Positions 32,578 to 43,968 of a stretch of 64,000 nucleotides of DNA are shown one piece after another. The notes under the pieces were generated by a model that ran no database searches, was not told the DNA's origin, and saw only the letters and a list, made by a program, of their open reading frames with translations. Origin of the DNA: Cricetomys ansorgei (taxonomy: Eukaryota; Chordata; Mammalia; Rodentia; Nesomyidae). The number at the start of each line of letters is the position of its first letter. The stretch's first letter is position 1. The stretch covers positions 283,501 through 347,500 of the forward strand of contig JAMJFZ010000165.1 in the NCBI GenBank assembly GCA_026225945.1, written 5' to 3'. A program made the translations under genes and the position numbers.

Positions 32578-33590
32578 GGGGCCAGTGCGATAGCTCAGTG
32601 GGTGAAGGCGCTCCACAAGCCTGGCCATCTGAAAGAGAGAACCGAGGAGGGGCGTGGTCTGACTCCGATTGCTTCGTTTCCGTTGTCCTTCCTTGGCTCT
32701 TGGTGGTCTCCAGGGGTCCGAGATGGGTTTTCCAGGTCCATCTGGCTATTTGTTCCCCACAATTCTGAACCTAGTACCCGTGGGGACTAGGTGGGGAGTG
32801 AGGTGGCCCAGGACTGTCACTTTCTTGGGGAGAAGGTGGGCTCTCAGTGGCTGAGTCCAGGTTCCTCAGGTAGTGGCTGTAACCAAAGATGGCACCTGAC
32901 ACTTGGTCCATCTCTGTCCACATGAACTCTTACTTGAAAGTATCTGGGATCTTGGGAGGGGCGTGTGTGTGCCACGGCGTAGGCGTGCAGGTCAGAGGAC
33001 GACTTTGTCGAAGGGGCAGTGTGTCCTCCCCTCCCCACCTGTATGTGGGCTGCAGGGTGGAGCTCAGGCGGTCAGGTTTGTACAACAAGTACCTTAGCCG
33101 TCCGACCATCTTGCTGACTCTATTGTTTCTCTGTTTCTTGTTTCTTAATTTTTTTTGAGACAGGGTCTCACTATGTAGCACTAGCTCTCCTAGAACTTGC
33201 TATGTAGACCGGGCTGGCCTTGAACTCACAGAGCTCCATCTACCTCTGTCTCCCCAAGGCTAACCATTCCTTCTTTGGGACCAAAATAATAAGTGGCATC
33301 AATTTTAGAACAAGGCATGTATTTGGTATTGTATTGTGCATGGGATTAAAGATGTGCGCCAAAATGCACAGCCCTTAATTTTTTAAAATTAGCTTTACTT
33401 ATCATGTGTGTGTATGTGTGAGCACACTCATGTGCTATGGTGCACACGCATGTGGTATGGTATGCCCGGTAATGTGACAGTTGAGAGAATCAAATTGTCT
33501 CTCTCCTGCCATATGGAATCTGGGGATTGACTCAGGCCGTCTGGCTTGGCAGCAAACCCCTTACCTGCCGACCCATCTCCGTGGCCTAAT
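32578..33590. repeat. SINE cluster between Cenps and Cort
   Basis: Plus B3 fragment 32578-32680; minus B3 32955-33120; minus B1 33150-33262; minus B3 33365-33590. A minus ID-like copy follows at about 33870-33950. No exon seen in 32271-34200. Confidence 0.7.
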
Positions 33591-34204
33591 TTCACTTTTT
33601 AAAAAATGTGCCCTTTGCTCACCTGGGTGAGTTTGGAAAGCTCTAGGTCAGCAACTGTGCCAGGGTCGGTATCACTGAGACTCAGAAGGCCTTGGGTCCT
33701 CCTGTCTTGGGCATCAGCATGTGAACTTCAGAGAGTTGAAGGCCCGGGCAGAGGGCCGCGCCGGGACAAGCTCTTGGTCCGTCCTTGCTTGTGACGGGGT
33801 GAAGCGCCGGTGCTGCCCGCTGTCCTTCACAGCGCCTACTCTCTTGCTCGTAGCAGATTCAGGCTGCATTTTTGGTGCTAGGAACAGAATCCAGAGCCTC
33901 ACACATGACAACCACGTGCTGAGCTGCGCTGCATCCCAACCCCTCCATCTTGCTTGCGGACGGGTACGACTCCGCACTGTGAGCTTTCTCCAAGCCTGAT
34001 TTCATATTCTGTGAAATCACTTGGCTTTGTTCTTGTGGCTTCCTGCTTGCTGTAGGCGCGATGAAGAGGAAGCAGAGCGGCCTCGTAGCGAGTGTGCACG
34101 TGCTCTAAAATGAGAGCAGATCCGCTCTAAACACAGGACAAGTCCCGAGGCTTTAATTAAGGGGCTAAATCCAGCCCCACGAACGTTTCTGTGGGAGCTG
34201 ATTG

Positions 34205-34361
34205 CTCCGGCTCGTGCGTCACTGCACGAGTGTGTGGAGGCACGCGAGTCTTCAACGGACATGTGCAGACCCCCAGGCAGCTGGCACCAGGGAGCTTAAA
34301 TACCGAGGCTCCAAACAGGAGACCCTCGTCCACAGCACCGGCTTCACGGCGGCTGTTGAGG
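34205..34361 (+). promoter_or_regulatory. Cort: Cort proximal promoter and 5' UTR
   Basis: CRE-like TGCGTCA at 34215-34221 lies inside a perfect inverted repeat (CTCGTGC, 6-base loop, GCACGAG; 34211-34230). A TATA-like TTAAATA at 34296-34302 sits 60 bp before the ATG. A CRE plus TATA arrangement fits an activity-regulated neuropeptide, by analogy with somatostatin. Confidence 0.5.
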
Positions 34362-34484
34362 ATGGGTGGCCACGGTGCCAGAGGCCAGCGGCCGTCGGCT
34401 GGTGGGCTGCTGCTGCTGCTGCTCTGCGGGACTGCAGCCGCTGGCGTTCCCCTGGACACTGGTCCCGCTGGCCAGGGCAGCGTG
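34362..34484 (+). CDS. Cort: Cort coding exon 1 (signal peptide)
   Basis: 41 codons beginning MGGHGARGQRPSAGG, then LLLLLLCGTAAAG and the mature propeptide start VPLDTGPAGQGSV; donor gtgagt. Matches the N-terminus of rat and mouse preprocortistatin in layout. Confidence 0.88.
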
Positions 34485-35234
34485 GTGAGTGCGGCCCCCG
34501 CTCTTCTACAGACTGAAATGTCTGTCTCTTCTTGGCATTCTGACCACCCAGTGAGTTGCCCTTCCTTTGCATGGCTCTGTGTGTGTGTGTGCGCGGCGCA
34601 TGGACGACCCCAGGATACTGCAATGTCCCGTTCAGACCACTAGTCCCCATTTGCCCTCGCTTGTCCTAGCCTGTGCCTGTTCCAGGGCGCCTCTCTGCCG
34701 GTGTCTGCTTCGGCTAGGCTTGGAGACAGTGATTGCTGCCGGCTGTCACGGCGCACTCACGGTCTGGCTCCTGCCAGTATCGGTCTCAGGGACTCCCAGA
34801 GCCTTAATTTATACACATAGCTCCGCCCTGGCTCCCGCAGATTAATTCCTGTCATCCCGGTCTCCATAGCATAAATTTACAATTTTGTCAAATGATTCAC
34901 TTTCTCTCTTTTCCATTTTGAAAAAGTTCCAAGAAAGAGTACATAAAGTTGACCATTAAAAATGGATTTTTCTCTGAAATTACCAGATGAGTTTCAGACG
35001 GGTCATTTATCATCAGAATACTCATAGAAGCTTCCCAAGGAGTTTGAAAGGCCAGACCTGAGCATCTCAATCTGTTCTGATTTCTGAACAGCCAGGAGGA
35101 TGTCTGAAGATGAACAAAGTTAACTGAGCCTGTCTGCCCGGGGCTTCTTAGCTGTCAGTCATTTTCACAGATCTAACTCATAGCTAAGGGCCTCAGCAAA
35201 GACTGTAAGAGAAGTAGCGGTTCACGTCCCCTGT

Positions 35235-35481
35235 TCTGTGATAAGGTCTCACTGTGTAACCCTGGCCAGCCTCAGACTCGCAGTAACCCACCTGCCTTTG
35301 TCCCCCGAGTGCTGAGGGTGGAGGCTGTGCTGCCATGCTTGGTACGGTTAGCAGTGTGTGTGTCTGTGAGTGTGTGTGTGTGTGTTTGTGTGAGAGTGAG
35401 TCTCTGTGTGTGTGAGTGTATGTGTGTGTGTGTGAGAGTGAGTCTCTGTGTGTGTGTGTGTGAGTGTGTGTGTGTGTGAGA

Positions 35482-35518
<37 letters not shown>

Positions 35519-35635
35519 AGTGAGTCTCTGTGTGTGTGTGTGAGTGAGTGTGTGTGTGAGTGTGTGTGTGAGTGTGTGTGTGTGTGAGTGAGTGTGTGTG
35601 TGTGAATGAGTGTGTGCATGTGTGTGTGAGCGTGT
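35235..35635. repeat. B1 fragment (-) and TG/GAGTGTG array in Cort intron
   Basis: Minus B1 remnant 35235-35343, then about 280 bases of (TG)n broken at irregular intervals by GAGTGTG and GAGTCTCTG. Minus-strand His/Thr-rich open frames here are artefacts. Confidence 0.85.
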
Positions 35636-35813
35636 GACTTGTCTGTTTCCCTCAGCAGAGCAGTCTCTCTAGAGTTCTTCACTCAGCCTCTGAGGGAGAT
35701 GTGCCTTGTTAAGGAGCAGCTTGCTCTCTCTGAGGGAGGAGCGAGCGTCTCCTACCGCCAGCCCAGAGGTTGCTTTACTCTCTGTTGTCATCTGCTTCTC
35801 TAAAACCACGCAG

Positions 35814-36022
35814 GAAGCCGCAGAAGGGAGGAGGAACGGCCTCCTGACTTTCCTTGCCTGGTGGCATGAGTGGACTTCCCAAGCCAGCTCCGCACCCTTG
35901 TCGGAGGGGAGGCCAGCGAGGTGTCCAGGCGGCAGGAGGGCCCGCCCCTCCCGCAGCCCCCGAGGCAGGATAAAAAGCCCTGCAAGAACTTCTTCTGGAA
36001 AACCTTCTCCTCCTGCAAATAG
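35814..36022 (+). CDS. Cort: Cort coding exon 2, frame broken
   Basis: Acceptor accacgcag. Bases 35814-35900 read the propeptide in the exon 1 frame. From about 35903 the homologous reading is in another frame, EVSRRQEGPPLP and then the Lys-Lys cleavage site and cortistatin-14 with both cysteines. Confidence 0.85.
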
Positions 36023-36061
36023 CCCAACCCTGGCCACCCTGTGAAACGGAGCCATGGCCTG

Positions 36062-36067
36062 AATAAA
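36062..36067 (+). terminator. Cort: Cort polyadenylation signal
   Basis: AATAAA 40 bases after the cortistatin stop codon, giving the short 3' UTR typical of this gene. Confidence 0.75.
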
Positions 36068-36419
36068 GAGTGTTAAGCAGCATGGAGCCTTAAGTCAGCT
36101 TTTCTCCCCACGCCATGTGAAAATGATTGAATTTCAGTAATGCCCACCACCAGCAATAGGTGAACTAGGTATTTGGGAATCCAAAGAGAACCCTCCAAAG
36201 AAAAATGGTGGTGTTTTTACTGGAATGTTCTCAGCAGAACCAGGGCTTCCTTCTTAACCTCCATGCTGGTGCTGGGAGGTCAGGGCCTTGTCTTCTCTCA
36301 ACTGAAAGCAGCTAAGGGCTGTATGCATGTATGTGTGTGCACACAACACACTATAATTACGCTTACAATAATACGTAACTCTTGAGACAAGGTCTGTGTA
36401 AGTTCAGGCTCTAAGAGTT

Positions 36420-37080
36420 CAAAATAGCATCTTCAGTTTATTTTTGGTTTTGGAGGTAGGACTTTACATACGGCCCAGGTGCTCTTGAGCTCCAAACCCC
36501 CCTGCCTTCGTCTCTTGAGTGCTGGGCTCACAGCTGTGACCATCACGCCCAGCCGTGTGCCAGTCTCTCTCTAATATGAATTGTCCGATTTTAAAAGTCT
36601 CCAGGCCTGAGTGCTCGCCTGGCAGCCACAGGCCCTGGACTTGGTCCTCGGCACTGAACTGTACAAGCAAGTTATCAGCACTGTGCTCAGAGAGCACAAT
36701 GATTACCCCTCATATTTTTGCTAAAATTAATTTTAAAACTGATGTTACACTATTAAGCCGACACCATGCTGACATGCTAATGAAAGTTATATTCAAATTC
36801 GTTATGCACCAGTTTTAATTAGTAATATTAGTTGTTACAATTCTTTTCACTCACTGTAGCTTTGGTTTTACTTTGTAAGGAAAGACCTCTAGCAAGAACG
36901 TCCTGAGCATCACTGCTCCCCAGCTCAGCCCGCTGGACTTGTTTTTGGAGACAGGGAGTCACTGTTTTGCCTTGACCAGCCTGGGACTCGGTATGCAGAC
37001 CAGGCTGACCTCCAATTCACATTGGTCCACCTATCCTTCCTCTCATGTGCTGGTAGGCGCCACCATGCCAGGCTTGAGAC
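36420..37080. repeat. B1, ID-like and B1 SINEs
   Basis: Minus B1 36420-36550; plus ID-like 36603-36680; minus B1 36940-37075 (GGAGACAGGGAGTCACTGTTTTGCC). Confidence 0.7.
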
Positions 37081-37409
37081 TTCTGAGACAGGGACCCCAA
37101 AATCCAGTAGCCAGACTTTTTCCAGTGAGATCCTTTGTGCACAGCTGTTACACTAGCCTGTCCGTTCAGTTTCCAGTGAACAACGGTTGATGAGTGACAG
37201 TTTTCTGTGATGTAGCACTGAGCCCCTCGCTGAGCAGGATTTTGGTCTTGAAGGACGAGGGAAGCAAATCTCTGCTTTCAAACTTAGCCCATTCTACCCC
37301 CCCACCTCCAGCCCTGAAATCCTCTGGTTGTACATATTTTAACCGCTGAGCCACAGACATTAAGAGAACCACCAAGTGTGAAGGTTCTAGATGCTAAACT
37401 TACCTTTCG

Positions 37410-37670
37410 CAGTGTACGTGTGGCAGTGAGGACAGCTGCGGGCTTCCGCTCTCCTGTCCACCATGTTGGTTGCAGGGTCATGGGTCATCAGGCTCGGGAG
37501 CAACTGCCTCTACTCCGAGTCACCTTGCAGGCCTAAACTTTAAGAGCTGGTGGCAAGCTGGGTGCAGTGGTTTAGGGGCTGTAATCCGGCCCTCAGGAAG
37601 TGGAGACAGGAGGATTGCTGTGAGTCCAGCAACAGCTTGGGCTGCACGGTTCAGAGTGAGACCGTCTCAC
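37410..37670. repeat. B3 (-) and old B1-like (+) SINEs
   Basis: 37410-37535 is a reversed B3 remnant. 37556-37670 (GCTGGGTGCAGTGGTTTAGGGGCTGTAATCC) is a diverged B1. 37671-38300 has no recognised feature. Confidence 0.6.
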
Positions 37671-38302
37671 CCCACCCCCCCCACACACACCTCCTCTCTC
37701 TTCAAGACGCTGGCAATGGGCTGAGGACCACTGCGATGGGTGGATCTCAGTGTGTGGGGAGAGGCTGAGGCTCAACTCCCTAGACACCAAACTCAACACT
37801 CGTTTTTCTGAGAGGCCTGAAGTGTGGAGAGGCCCCGGGCTGGCTGGAGATGCTGAGTTTCACCCTCGTCACTGGACGCTGGGATAGCAGACTCCAACTG
37901 CTCCTGCTGACGCGGCTCTGAGCTGGACTCATCACAATTACTAGCTGCATACAGCAACATGATAGAAAGTTTTGTCACCTTTCCCTACGCTGCAGCCTCA
38001 AGGGACCAGTTCTGGGGTCAGGGTGGGGTGGGGGTGCTGACCGAAGGAGCACATAGTCTCCAGAAATTGGTCTTTGAAATTTTTTCTAGAAGAAAGGTGT
38101 ACTAGTGTTTTAGTTTCGGTTGGGGTCTTCCCTGAACTGTCCTTAAGACTATGGGCTTTACCTTAACTACGTCCCACTGGAGAACAGTACAGCTAACGAT
38201 CCTGCCAGGCAGTGTAAGTCCAAGCTACCTTAGTTCAGGAGACTTTATGCTAATTGGCATCCGCCTTGTATTAGGCAGGATATATGCTCGTGATTAATAA
38301 GT

Positions 38303-38802
38303 GAGGGAAGATGGCTCAGTGGGTAGTGCATGACTTGCACTCATGAGGGCCTGAGTTTGGGTCCCTGGCACCCATGGGGGAAAAAGCCAGAAGTAGTGCA
38401 TACTTGTGACCTGACCCCAGTGCCAGGTCGGACGCAGATCCTGGTAGTTGGATGGCTAGCTAATGTAGCGGAAACAGCCAGCTTAAGGTTCAGTGAGTGT
38501 CTCAAATAAGGCTGAGCATGAAAGGAAGGCATCCGTCACCTCTGGCCTCATGCGCCCCCATGGTCACCACCTGGACCCACACATACAAATAAAAGGTTAG
38601 GTGGTAACATCCTGACGTCAGCACTGGGGCCTACTTTCTTGGGGCATATCTTTCTTTTTTCCTGTTTGTTTGGATACATGATCTCTCTATACAGTCCTGG
38701 CCATCTTGGAACTCCCTCTGTAGACCAGGCTGATCCCAAACTCACAGAGATGCTTCTGCCTCTGCCTCCTGAATGCTGAGAGGAGAGGCGTGCGCCGCCA
38801 TG
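38303..38802. repeat. B4-like (+, 38303-38592) and B1 (-, 38655-38802)
   Basis: The first has a tRNA-like head (AAGATGGCTCAGTGGGTAGTGC) and a roughly 290-base body, longer than B2. The second is a clear minus B1. Confidence 0.65.
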
Positions 38803-39264
38803 CCCGTCTTAGAGCATAGCTTTCTGTAGCCAGGTATAGCTGAGGTCTGGCCGGTATCTCCAGTCACCAAGACTGGGACAACTGTGACTCCTCCATCCTA
38901 ATCCCAGCGTTCGGCATCAGATGTTTAACTGCTAAGGAGGAAGTGAGGATAACCATTCACAAATCCTCCGCTGCGTTTGTACTTGAGGAGTAACCACCGA
39001 GGATGCCAGACTTGGGAGCCTTGGACCAGTAAACTCGAGACACACTTAAACAGCTTGGCGATGAGCAGGGCCTGCTGGTGGCACACTGCACTTCTTAATC
39101 GGTAGCTTCACACAGGGATGGGTTCCGTGTGAGCAAACCAGGACAGAAACCATCTAGTCATTTAATAGAAGGAAAACCCTCTTTCTAGACTGGGAAGAAG
39201 AACCACAGCCAGCCAGGTAACCCATGATAACTTTCTGTTGTTGTTTTGGTTTGGTTTTCTCTCT

Positions 39265-39917
39265 CTCTTTTTTTTTTTTTTTTTGAGACAGGGTTTCTCT
39301 ATGTAACAGTCCTTCTGTCCTGGAACTTGCTTTGTAGACCAAGCTGGCTTTGAACTCATAGAGACCCGCCTGCCTCTGCCTCCTGAGGGCTGGGATTAAA
39401 GGCGTGCACCACCACGTCTGGCTTGTAACTTTTATGTATTTTTTTAAGGCAGTATCTTATGTGACTATGGTGGCGGTGTGAAGATGTCCCCATAAATATC
39501 AGGCATTTGAACACTTGGTCCGGTTGGTGGACGTTTGGGGAGGATTAGGAGGAAGTATGTCACTGGAGGGGGGGTGCGGTAATGTTGCAAAGGACTCTAT
39601 TTCTGCTTCCTGTGTGTGCTTGAGATGTGAGCTCTCAGATGTCCGGCCACCATGCCTTTGCTCTGCCATCATGGACTCTAACCATCTGGAACTGTAATTC
39701 AACTTTTCTTTGCGTTTATTTCACATATGGGTGTTTTGCCTCCTTGCGTGTCTATGCATCATGTGTGCACAGTACAAGCTGAGGCCAGAAGAGGCAACAG
39801 ATCTCCCTGGAACTGGAGTTACAGACTTGTGAGCCACCAGGTGGTGCTAGGAATCCAGCCCAGGTCCTCCGTAAGAGAAGCCAGCGCCTTAGCCTGTGAG
39901 CTGGATCTCCGGCCCTT
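39265..39917 (-). repeat. B1 (39265-39425) and B2 (39690-39917), minus
   Basis: Near-consensus reversed B1 headed by 16 T; reversed B2 ending GAGCTGGATCTCCGGCCC. 39426-39689 contains no recognised gene. Confidence 0.85.
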
Positions 39918-40164
39918 TGTCCTGGTGCTTTATCACAGCAAGTGTACCTAAGACTCCCAGGCCTTGAACTCTGTGTAGTGATGAGGATGACCCTGAACCT
40001 CTGGCCTTCCTGCCTTCATCTCCTGAGTGCTGAGTACTGACCCTGCAGGTGTGCTTCCCCACACCCATTCCTGTGGCGCTCTGGCCTGCTAGGCAAGCAC
40101 TCATCAACTAGGCGACATGCCAGGCCCCCGGACTTCTTATACGGCATAGGACAGTCGTTTGATT

Positions 40165-41060
40165 TAGGTGTGGCCATATATATCTGTAGTCCCAGCACTT
40201 GGGAGGCTGAGGCAGGATTTCTTTACATTCCAGACCAGCCTAGGCTATGTGGTGAGACTCATCGAAGAAAATAAAACAAAACAAAAACAAGACACTTGAA
40301 CACCTGTGCATAGCCTGCGGGTCACTCCTGAGACCGCACAGCGCTGTCTGGTTCTTCAAGGTCCCACGGCCTGGAAAGGCAGCGTTGGCCAGAGCAGGAG
40401 CCTCTCGCCTGCTCCTGAGGTTGCTGACAGGTTGAAGGACTTGCCGTGGAAGCTGTGTAGAGAACTTAGGCAGCTGGGTGTGTGTTTAGATCACACTACC
40501 TCCTCTCTCTCTCTCTCTCCCTCCCTCTTTCCTTTTTATTGGTCTTACTGAGACAGAGTTTCTCTGTTGTAACTTGGCTGTCCTGGAACTCACTCTGTAG
40601 ACCAGGCTGGCCTCGAACTCACAGGGGTCCACCTGCCTCTGCCTTCTCAGTGCTGGGATTAAAGGTGTGTGCCACCACATCCAGTTTCTTAAAGTCCACA
40701 GGTAGGGACCATTGGATTGGCTCATCAGGTAAAGGCACTTGCTGCCAAGCTTGACAGGCTGCGTCTGGTTCTCAGGATCACTTGGGGAAGAGAGTTGGCT
40801 CCCGAGGTAGTCCCTACATCCTGAGGTAGTCTGTACATATGTCACACACACACACACAATAAAATGTAATTTAATATTTTAAAAGGGCCCTGGAGAGATG
40901 GCTCTGGGGTTGAGATCAGGCAGTGTTCTTGTAGAGGGCCCAGGTCAATTCCCAGTAGGAACTCACATCACCTAGCTCACAAACTACTTGTATCTTCAAC
41001 TCCAGGGGGATCTGATGCTTCTGACCTCCACACACACACACACACCTTCCCATAATTAAG
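40165..41060. repeat. SINE cluster: B1 (+), B1 (-), B3 (+), B2 (+)
   Basis: Plus B1 40165-40290; minus B1 40540-40685 headed by (CT)n; plus B3 40702-40880 with CA tail; plus B2 40888-41060 with CA tail. Confidence 0.8.
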
Positions 41061-41734
41061 ATTTAAAAAGCATATAAAAGAAAAACAACACAGTATAAGA
41101 TCCAGCCAAAAAACAAAAGTATAAAACTCTACAAAAATATATAGACAAATTCTTTAGGAACAAAATGCATAGTTAATTAGGAGCTGAATGGCTAAACAAT
41201 CTAGTGACTAAGGACTAATAACTCCTGTAATGAATTCAGTATATATATATTAAAGACAACTATTAGTCTTTTCTCTCTGGAAAATGAAAAATCCATTCAT
41301 TTTTTTTTCTCTTGCTTTTACCCAGAAATTAAAGGTTGGTAAGTGGTAATTAGCAGAGCTCCTGTCAAAGCCACTTGTCTAATGGGGACCGACATTTTGA
41401 CTGGATTCGAAAGAATGGGCTCAGGTTAATGGAGAGTTCATTAGTCCTGCTTGGCTTCCACATTCTTCCCGCCTACCGGGACAGGCAGGCCTTACCGCCC
41501 TCCCTGCACTGGCAAGCGGCTGCACTTCTGTCAGGGTGAGCTAACGTGTTAACTGCTCTCACCCCATCTTGGGGCAGAGCCTCCCTTTCAGACTCCCCGC
41601 AGTGCCCTCCTGACCCTGGGATGTGAAAGGGTCCACTCCCTCTCCCCAGCTGAGACACCACACTTCCTCACGTGGCACTTCAGTAACCTCTTTGACACTG
41701 TGTCCTTAGTCCCTAGTGCACTGGCCTGGTGAGT
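41061..41734. other. Intergenic stretch without recognised features
   Basis: AT-rich in the first half, more ordinary after. No exon, SINE or motif that I can support. Confidence 0.5.
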
Positions 41735-42385
41735 TGACCCGGAAGCAGAGGTGCTCAGTGAGCAAGCCTGGCCACTTCAGCTCGATCCCTGGAGCTCACA
41801 TGTGCACCTTGGTACCCACAACGCCTGCATTCACATCACACACACATACAGTTTTTAAAAGATGGGGGAGGGTGTGCAGAGATGTCTCAGCAGTTAAGAG
41901 CACTAGTTGCTCTTGAAGAGGGTCTGGGTTTGACTCCCTGCACCCACATGGTGGCTCACGATCATCCGGAACTCCAGTCCCAGGGGATCCAAAGCCCTCT
42001 TCTGAACTTTATGGCACCAGGCACACATCCGGCACACAGACATGCATGCAACCACACAGCCTCCAAGCCCAAAGAACTGAGTTCGATCCTCAGGGCCCAC
42101 AGGTGGAAGGAAAGAGAAACGATTCCCATAAATGTCCTCCGACCTCCACATTAATGCTATGGAACATGTATGTGTGCTCACTGTGCAGACTGTAAATAAA
42201 TATAAATCCCAAAGCAGACACCTATTCAAAAATTATTTTAGCTTGAAACCTGATTCTATTTTTAAATTTTTTTTGGAGACGGGGTCTCACTCTGTAACCT
42301 TGGCTGCCCTGGATCTTACTGGACCAGGCTGGCCTCAAACTCACAGAGACCCACCTGCCTCTGCCTCCCAAGTGCTGGCATTATT
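41735..42385. repeat. SINE cluster: B3/B4-like (+), B2 (+), B1 (-)
   Basis: 41735-41860 B3/B4-like, 41862-42060 B2 (CAGCAGTTAAGAGCACTAGTTGCTC), a partial tail unit to 42215, and minus B1 42262-42385. Confidence 0.7.
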
Positions 42386-42751
42386 TAAGAAGTTAGTTAT
42401 TTTTAACGTTAATATAACCTGGATTTCTAGGGACACACATACTTACCACATAACTCAAGGTCAGGTGTTATTCTTTCTGTTCAGAACTCATTGCTTGGGG
42501 AATCCCACTGCCAAGGACAATGCCAGTCTGTGGTGTTTGCACTGACAATCGACTCTGCCAGCCTGCCCCTGTCACAGTCAAGGTCACGTGATGCTAGCAG
42601 GCGCACCTGACAGCTTTGGTGCGTTTGGTCACAGACAGTGGCAGGCATACACACCACTTCAGTGGAAAGTATTTCCCTCTGTATTGTGTATTGCGCTGGG
42701 GAAGGTTTAGTGTTTCAGACTAATGACGGTGGTGGGTGATCAGCCACGGCT

Positions 42752-42757
42752 TTTATT
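42752..42757 (-). terminator. Dffa: Dffa polyadenylation signal (probable)
   Basis: TTTATT on plus is AATAAA on minus, about 1.2 kb after the Dffa stop. It is the best-placed hexamer that I see. Confidence 0.5.
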
Positions 42758-43213
42758 TAAGGGTTGAGAGGCATCACAAGGACGTGGGAGGGAACTGCTG
42801 GGGCTAACACTGGAACCGATGCAGTAAGGCACTATGACAAGCTGCTGACAGATCTGACTCCCAGTGCAGGCAAGGAAACAATTCACCTTCACCTCAAGAC
42901 TTAATGCTACATTTCTTTGCTTAACGGACCAATGTGAGGCTGGAGTGTAGCTCATCAGGGAGCGTGTGCTCGGCATGGATGGGACCCTGGTTCGGTCCCC
43001 AGCACCCAGAGCAAACACACACACAAAATGAAAAAATACCGGGCACTGTGTCTCGATAGCACTGTTTTCTTCCTATCACTCATCGAAGTCCGACAGCATC
43101 TTCCCTGAAAGCAGACGGCAGCGTAGGCCACAAGCTGCAGAAGTCTGAGCGGGATGTGCTCTGCTCTCTAGAGAGGCCTGCGGCCACAGAGCACGGAGTC
43201 ACTTAATGACCCA

Positions 43214-43230
43214 CCCGCCCCCTGCTGGCA
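43214..43230 (-). promoter_or_regulatory. Candidate CTCF site
   Basis: TGCCAGCAGGGGGCGGG on the minus strand fits the CTCF core well. It lies in the inferred Dffa 3' UTR. Confidence 0.5.
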
Positions 43231-43562
43231 AGCATAATCAAAAACGGACGGAGTTTCACAGTGGTAACAGCTCGTAACACTGAGTCAGATATTAGAGAGG
43301 CTGGGTTAGACTCCATGTCCCTGGGGTATGCAGATTCAGTACGTGCCTTTACACAAACAGCAACAGCACGCATTACCTTGAGAAACAAGTTCATGGCCAG
43401 GATCGCTGCTCTGTTCGAGCCCTTTCTCTGTCATTACCTGCGTCTAAAACCCTACTGTCCGTGTGGAATAGGGCCATGGAGTCTAAAGTACGACAGTTTC
43501 TTTTCATTGCCCTCGACTTTCATTTGCCCAACTTTCACTTGGAATACATGCTGAGTGCCTCC

Positions 43563-43790
43563 TGGGAGCTGGAGAGACGGCTCAGTGGCTAAGAGCACTG
43601 GCTACTCTTCCAGAGCACCTAGAGTCAACCCCTAGCACCAACATGGCGGCTGACAGGTGTCGGTAACTCCAGTTCCAGAGACACCGTCTGGGCTCTGCGG
43701 ACATGAAGAACACATGCAGTGCACAGACATATATACAGGCGAAGCACTGATACACACAGAAAACAAAACAGAAAACCTGAGTACATTAAA
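43563..43790 (+). repeat. B2 SINE inside the Dffa 3' UTR (antisense)
   Basis: GGGAGCTGGAGAGACGGCTCAGTGGC head and B2 body, plus orientation, opposite to Dffa transcription. Confidence 0.9.
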
Positions 43791-43968
43791 AGGAGGTCGA
43801 AGGGCATATGAATGGACTTGGAACAGCTTTTCTGGAGGGTCATAAGCCACCTGTGCTAGAATATACTGGAAAGCAGGAGGCAGAGCAGAATGTCGGCATA
43901 AACAATCAGGGGAAGGTGATTACTGGTAAAACAAGGGCTCTCCTCAGCAGAGCGCGCTTTGGGCTGGG

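Larger units (their letters stand above)
34362..36022 (+). pseudogene. Cort: Preprocortistatin gene with a reading-frame break in exon 2
   Basis: Cortistatin is a secreted somatostatin-like neuropeptide acting on somatostatin receptors. Exon 1 (34362-34484, 41 codons) encodes a signal peptide with six Leu. Exon 2 (35814-36022) continues EAAEGRRNGLLTFLAWWHEW, the conserved propeptide core. The mature peptide PCKNFFWKTFSSCK and its TAG at 36020-36022 are intact but lie one frame away. The exon 2 coding part is 209 bases where 210 would keep frame, so one base is missing near 35900-35910. As written, translation misses the mature peptide and stops near 36044. Either Cort is inactivated in this animal or the assembly lost a base, for example in the GGGG at 35906-35909. 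Mature-peptide conservation argues for a recent loss or an error. Confidence 0.8.
42735..43968 (-). other. Dffa: Dffa 3' UTR (inferred extent)
   Basis: From the stop codon to the AATAAA at 42757. Contains a B2 at 43563-43790 and an ID-like element at 42935-43022, both antisense to the transcript, and a CTCF-like box at 43214-43230. Confidence 0.5.

Noticed and set aside
35272..35682. 136-codon His/Thr-rich minus frame
   Set aside because: TG repeat translation in the Cort intron.
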